From contig RPFO01000817.1 in assembly GCA_009746045.1 (NCBI GenBank), positions 65,001 through 90,919 on the forward strand: a DNA stretch of 25,919 nucleotides, in the 5' to 3' direction. Below, one piece after another: positions 21,466-25,919 of the stretch. Below the pieces are notes generated by a model. The model was not told where the DNA came from and made no database searches. It saw only the letters and a program-made list of their open reading frames with translations. Position numbers and translations under genes: made by a program. This DNA is from Mesostigma viride (Eukaryota; Streptophyta; Mesostigmatophyceae; Mesostigmatales; Mesostigmataceae). Positions within the stretch are counted from its first letter, which is position 1, and every line of letters begins with the position of its first letter.

Positions 21466-21713
21466 AATTAATTAAACGGAAACATAACTCCGTTGGGAGT
21501 ACATGTAGCACATGGGGATGGAATGGTGTAAGCTATCTAGGTCCCAAGCGGAAGGGGCGCTTTGCTGAGTAGAATAAATAGGGTTTTCTAGATTAGATTA
21601 GCTTAGAGTTAGATTAGAACTTTCGGTTTCGCGGCTTTGCCCCCCCTCCATCCATTCACGGGAATATGTGCTACATGATCTCCCAACGGAGTCATGTTAT
21701 AATTTAATTTATT
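21466..21713. mobile_element. Foldback / MITE-like element of about 250 bp
   Basis: The left arm contains CAT.ACTCCGTTGGGAG and CATGTAGCACAT followed by GGATGG. The right arm (about 21646-21713) is its reverse complement with a few mismatches, bounded by AATTAATT-like sequence on both sides. The arms are about 65 bp and the centre about 110 bp. No coding capacity. Confidence 0.65.
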
Positions 21714-22026
21714 TTTTTAAATCTAGGTCCTAGTTACAGGGGTGTGGGCACCGCGGCCCGAATCGCTATGAATGCCATACTTGGTCACACGCGGAGCCCC
21801 CACAGGCTTGGGGGTGGTCTCCTTCATCACTACTTGCCATCTATCCTTGCGCACCATCTGTCTCCATATTACAGACAAACCAGGAGGCTGCCCGGGTGTG
21901 AGCCCGTCACGTCTAGTGTAGCACATGTCCATGCCGAGTCTATCACGAAAAGTCCACGGGTGGCGGCCCTGCCGCGCGCGGCCGGGGGCACGCCAGGTGA
22001 GGACATATCGCCCAGGCTGGGCGGGC

Positions 22027-22275
22027 TTAATTGGTGCCAGCTAGTCTATCTGATGTATCTACCTGATCTGTGCGGGCCAGGTGCCCGGCTAGGCCCAGGC
22101 GCTCATAAGTGTACAGATAGAGGTCTGCAAGGAGCCCGGCACAGGTAGTGCCCATAGGGATGCCGATAGCTTGTTGGTATACATTGCCCGCAAAACAAAT
22201 GAAGGTGTTATCAACAAGATAAGAGATCCAATGAACAAGGTCAGCCTTCGTGATAATATCAAGGAGACAACCAGC
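22027..22275 (-). pseudogene. Reverse transcriptase fragment (Penelope-like or related), interrupted by a retrotransposon
   Basis: The minus strand reads an open segment ending at a TAA (22027-22029). It contains WISYLVDNTFICFAGNVYQQ, then AIGIPMGTTCAGLLADLYLYTYE. The GIPMGT.CA.LLADL.LY.YE signature belongs to a reverse transcriptase type distinct from the R2-like element next door; I believe Penelope-like elements carry it, but this is from memory of the family pattern. The upstream part of the domain is missing because the element at 22279-25390 begins at its edge. The downstream catalytic part is not recognisable. Confidence 0.6.
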
Positions 22276-22278
22276 GCA

Positions 22279-25200
22279 TATATATATATTAATAAGATAA
22301 TTACTTACAGCAGAGTGAAATCACTCAAACCAAAGCAAACGCCAAGCTATAAACCTCTATACAGAGCCATGTCAAATCTCTATACTACGATAAGACCAAT
22401 GGAAACTCCTAACGGGAGGAACCTAATAGCCCTGCTGCACCGCAAAATCAGCCCGCGTACGGCGGAGCATGATGTCAGCCATGGCCCGAGTCAGCGCCAC
22501 CGACAAGCGCTGACGCCAATATGACGTCCAGGTCCGCGCCGACCATGAGGCCCGCTGGCCCTCCAGGTCCAGCCGGTCCTCCCGGAGCCGGCAACACTCC
22601 TTGAAGAAGGCGGAGGTCAGGGGCCCCATGGCCCCAAACTCCTCCAGGACAAAGGGCACCACACGATGGTGCCCGACGTCGCCGTAGGCCAGGAGCTTGG
22701 CCCGCTCCGCCCGGTCCGCCGTGTAACCTGCCGTGAGGGAGGCCCCAGCCACGTGGCTAAGAGCCAAGGGCCGCGCCAGCGAAACGTCGATAAGCAGATG
22801 CCGGCCACCCCCCTCAAAGTCCAGCACCACGATGTCAGGCCGGTGGTTGGGGGAATAGAAGGCAGCGCCATCCGCATCCTCGGACCGGATGTTCGCGTGG
22901 GGGAAAACCGACCGAATCATGGCGAGCACCACCGTCAGGAGGACAGTGTGCAAATACAAATACCAATTCTGATTCTGTTGGCCCCCCATGCAGGAAAGGT
23001 AGTGAGTCCCCGTGGGATCCAGCGGCTGCCCACAGCTACCACAAGGCCGCCCGGCCGGAACAAGAGGCTGCGGGGCAAATAGCTGGTGCCGGAGCGCCAC
23101 CGAGTAGTGGCTGGGAGCCAAGGCGAATGGGGGGGCCATGGGAAGAGCACGAAGGTACGCCGAGCCCACACTCCGCAAGGAAAGCGAGAACAGCCACGCA
23201 CGTCCCTGGGCGTTGAGGTCCGCGAAAAGAGCAATCCAATCAGCCGTGTGCAGAATACCCGCGTAGTTTTTCTGGTGTTTATCGATGACGCGAGCAGGGA
23301 ATGCGGCGGGAGATTGAACGGAGGCGACCGAGGGAGTGCCGCGAGGGAGGTGGCGCTGTACCGCCTGAGCGGCACGGACGGGAGAACAGGCCTGCTGGAT
23401 CTCAGCATAGGCCTCCTGGATGGCAGTGACGAAGGGCAAGGGGTTGCTGGGGTCCAGGCAGGAGGTCAGGCGCTGCCGTTGCCAAAAGGGGCAGGAGCCG
23501 GCAGCTTTCCGCCCACGACTGAGCGACGGAGCCCAAAAATGCTGCTGGGGCCAGCCGGGCGGCACGAGTCAGACCACAGCCACCCATCCGTGCAGGCAGG
23601 GAGGCAATGCGAATAGCATGTGGCGGGAGGTCGGGGCCCGGGACCAGCTGCGCCAAGGCCGACTGGATGCGTTCGTCGTGGCCCTCGGCGGCCAGCCGGA
23701 CCTGAGCCGGAAGAGCGCCCCGGAGCCAGTGAACGACGCGAGGGTGAGCGCAAAACCACAGAAGCAGACCCTTGGTCTGCGAATCATGAAGGCGCGCAAT
23801 CAAGGGCAGTACCTCAGTGCGTGCCTCGAGGGCGGCCCGCAGAGCATCGATGACAAACGCGGGGTCGCCAACCGGAACGCCGAGGACATCCAACCCATGG
23901 AGGCGCTCGTCCCGGCCCAAGAGCTGGGGCGGAAAGCCGGAGCAATCACCTTGGGGCGAGTACACCGCGCACTTGGCCAGGGTCAACTGGAGGTTGATGT
24001 CGGCCACCGCGGTCTGCAGTGCCAGCAGAGCCGCGGTGGTGTCCGGCACAGGGCCCAGAAGGTATAGATATCATCCAAGTAGGCCTGAATAGCGACCGCC
24101 GGGTGGGCAGCATGGACCGCTTGGAGGCAACCCTGGAGGGGGGCGGCAAAGTACAGGGGTCCTGCAGGGGGTCCCCTTGCTGGGTGCCCGACCGCGACAG
24201 CAGGCCGCCGCGAGTGCCGTCCTCCATGATGTGAACCAGTTGGCCGGGCTGGCCGTAGCACACGGCTGTCCAAGCGTACAAGTCCTCGAAGGACTCCATG
24301 ACGGCCGCAAACATGCTGGCGCGGGACAGACTGTTGAACGCGTTGTGGCAGTCGACCTTGACGACAGCGTGGGTGGGGTGGGCCTCGAGGTAGGCCTGCA
24401 CCGAATGGATGAGGATATCCGCCCCGCCTGGAGTCGTCACCGGCCAGCTGGGCCGCCACCGAGGTCTCACCCGCTGCGAGGGGCGGGCAGAAAAAGGCAC
24501 GGAGCTCGGGCGCCTTTTGGCGGCAGATCACTTTGCCCACGAGCTTGCGGAGCACCTCACCGCAGGCGATCGGGCGCACCTTGCCCTCGGGGGGGGCAAG
24601 ACACCCTTGAGCAGAGCGAGGAGGCGAGCGCCCGCTAACCACTCGCGCGCAGCGGGAGGAACGCGACCAGCCGCCAGGTCAATGAGGGTGTCAAAGAGAA
24701 TGTCCTCGCCCCCATGCCCCACCAGGACCTCCAAGTGCTCGTAGCGCCAGCCCGACGGCCCGGTAGAGGAAGCCCGCGGGACCGCACGCATCACCTCCAG
24801 GAAGCAGTCGCGGTCCAGCCGGAGGGGGGCCGGCAGGAGGGGGTCCGGCACGGGCAGCTGGAAGCCGGGCTCCGCAGGGTGAAGAGCCTCCAAGGCCGCC
24901 AGGGTAGCCGCATTGGCGGGGGCCAGCTTGGCCATTTCCAAGCGGGTCATGGCCCGGCTGAGCTGCCCCTCGCGGACGAGGCGGATGACGTCGGCGGCCA
25001 CCCGCTCGAAGTTGACCTCCCCCGACAGCCGGGCCGTGCGCGGGGCGGCACGTCAAACAGCCCCTGCATGCCAGTCCCCCTGCAGAAAGCGTCGGCAACG
25101 GGCAATAACCGCACCCTGGAGGCCGCGCACACCACGCCCGAGAGGGGTGAGGAGCAGGCGGGGGGTCACCATGTGCAGTTTAAAGCCAAGCGGGTCGTCC

Positions 25201-25390
25201 GGAGCGGCGTGCATGCGCCGGAGAGAAACGATTGCACATTGCGCGAAAAGGCTACGCGCGCGGTGGGGGAGGTCGGTCAGGGTAGACGTCGGGTTGATGG
25301 CGCATGCATCCCAGGGAACCGTGTCAAGCCAACGCCAACTGGCCGAGTAGTCGGGCGGCGGGGCTGGGAGCCGGTGGGAGCCGAGGCGGG
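22279..25390 (-). mobile_element. Non-LTR retrotransposon copy A (R2-like architecture with C-terminal endonuclease)
   Basis: Minus-strand element of about 3.1 kb. The 3' end is at 22279 (TA-rich tail) and the 5' end is cut at about 25390 where copy B starts. Over the last 500 bp of its 3' end it matches copy B at a constant offset of 3118 bp with about seven differences. Its sense strand encodes a reverse transcriptase followed by a zinc knuckle and a restriction-like endonuclease, the layout of early-branching non-LTR elements. A GCATATATATAT run borders the 3' end of both copies, which may be a target preference or part of the tail. Confidence 0.8.
22423..25390 (-). pseudogene. Retrotransposon polyprotein: reverse transcriptase, CCHC knuckle, PD-(D/E)XK-like endonuclease (frameshifted)
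   Basis: Reading from about 25390 downward: an N-terminal region (GWRYEHLEVL near 24740), RT motifs PEGKVRPIACGEVLRKLVG (about 24540-24600), VVKVDCHNAFNSL (about 24330-24365), SGTQQGDPL (about 24165-24195) and the catalytic YLDD (24070-24081). Then comes a thumb-like region and a motif C-x2-C-x9-H-x3-C (CGSCGQPL...THYLSC, about 22990-23045). The C-terminal domain has RPDIVVLDF and HLLIDVSL (about 22770-22845), the PD...D/E-x-[VIT] pattern of restriction-like endonucleases. It ends at a TAG at 22423. At least four frame breaks and one in-frame stop (near 25050) interrupt it; one break is a G8 run (24589-24596) repaired by one base. It would reverse transcribe its RNA at a nicked target, but this copy is probably dead. 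Confidence 0.75.
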
Positions 25391-25919
25391 AGGGCATATA
25401 TATATTATAAAAATATAATTACTTACAGCAGAGTGAAATCACTCAAACCAAAGCAAACGCCCAGCTATAAACCTATATACAGAGCCATGTCAAAGCTCTA
25501 TACTACGATAAGACCAATGGAAACGCCTAACGGGAGGAACCTAATAGCCCTGCTGCACCGCAAAATCAGCCCGCGTACGGCGGAGCATGATGTCAGCCAT
25601 GGCCCGAGTCAGCGCCACCGACAAGCGCTGACGCCAATATGACGTCCAGGTCCGCGCCGACCATGGGGCCCGCTGGCCCTCCAGGTCCAGCCGGTCCTCC
25701 CGGAGCCGGCAACACTCCTTGAAGAAGGCGGAGGTCAGGGGCCCCATGGCCCCAAACTCCTCCAGGACAAAGGGCACCACACGATGGTGCCCGACGTCGC
25801 CGTAGGCCAGGAGCTTGGCCCGCTCCGCCCGGTCCGCCGTGTAACCTGCCGTGAGGGAGGCCCCAGCCACGTGGCTAAGAGCCAAGGGCCGCGCCACCGA
25901 AACGTCAATAAGCAGATGC
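25391..25919 (-). mobile_element. Non-LTR retrotransposon copy B, 3' end only (continues beyond window)
   Basis: Minus-strand copy whose 3' TA-rich end lies at about 25394-25415 and abuts the truncated 5' end of copy A. The coding part from 25541 onward is the C-terminus of the endonuclease domain, nearly identical to copy A with no indel over about 500 bp. The arrangement is head-to-tail. Either B inserted into the 5' part of A, or A inserted next to B. Confidence 0.85.

Noticed and set aside
22666-24744. Long plus-strand frames through the retrotransposon
   Set aside because: High GC makes antisense frames open; all recognisable motifs are on the minus strand.

Overview
This window looks like nuclear DNA of a photosynthetic protist, most likely an alga. 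Three points support a eukaryote: GT-AG introns whose reading phases match across the junctions, eukaryotic domain types (F-box, MYND zinc finger), and non-LTR retrotransposon copies. A decayed piece of a plastid RNA polymerase gene (rpoB) points to a plastid-bearing host. TGTAA motifs shortly after several stop codons would fit a green alga, but I cannot name a species.

Layout. Positions 1-9411 hold a cluster of small plus-strand genes: the tail of one F-box-type paralogue (3-470), a second F-box gene (3178-4143), a MYND gene (4378-5247), an unrecognised gene (5553-6167), and four genes of which at least three encode small Cys/His zinc-finger-like proteins (6423-7205, 7277-7621, 7816-8400, 8624-9411). 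The gaps between them carry copies of the 14-bp perfect palindrome CCAACGGCCGTTGG, usually 40-80 bp before the next start codon. Positions 9412-10493 hold the rpoB fragment and a 79-bp tandem repeat. From about 10494 to 20915 I infer one long gene in five exons (10494-10589, 11136-11435, 15955-17076, 17693-19979, 20099-20915) for a protein of about 1540 residues that I do not recognise. Positions 20916-25919 are gene-poor and repeat-rich: a foldback element, a fragment of one reverse transcriptase, and two copies of a different non-LTR retrotransposon, one abutting or inserted into the other.

The most striking feature is the palindrome family, with about 48 copies. It occurs singly in front of the small genes and as tandem arrays that fill introns: eight units of about 208 bp in the F-box gene's inferred intron, about 16 units of 45 bp in the 4.5-kb intron of the long gene, and about 11 units in its next large intron. 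The same 4.5-kb intron carries about 3.7 kb of the hexanucleotide TCCTTG, which begins inside what looks like a palindrome unit. Each half of the palindrome resembles a MYB / M-phase-activator half site (YAACGG).

A second pattern concerns reading frames. Eight of the frame breaks, seven in the genes and one in the retrotransposon, are each repaired by one extra G in a G run. With these corrections the exon lengths and phases of the long gene add up exactly. Under-called homopolymers in the assembly are the simplest explanation, so these genes should not be treated as pseudogenes without checking.
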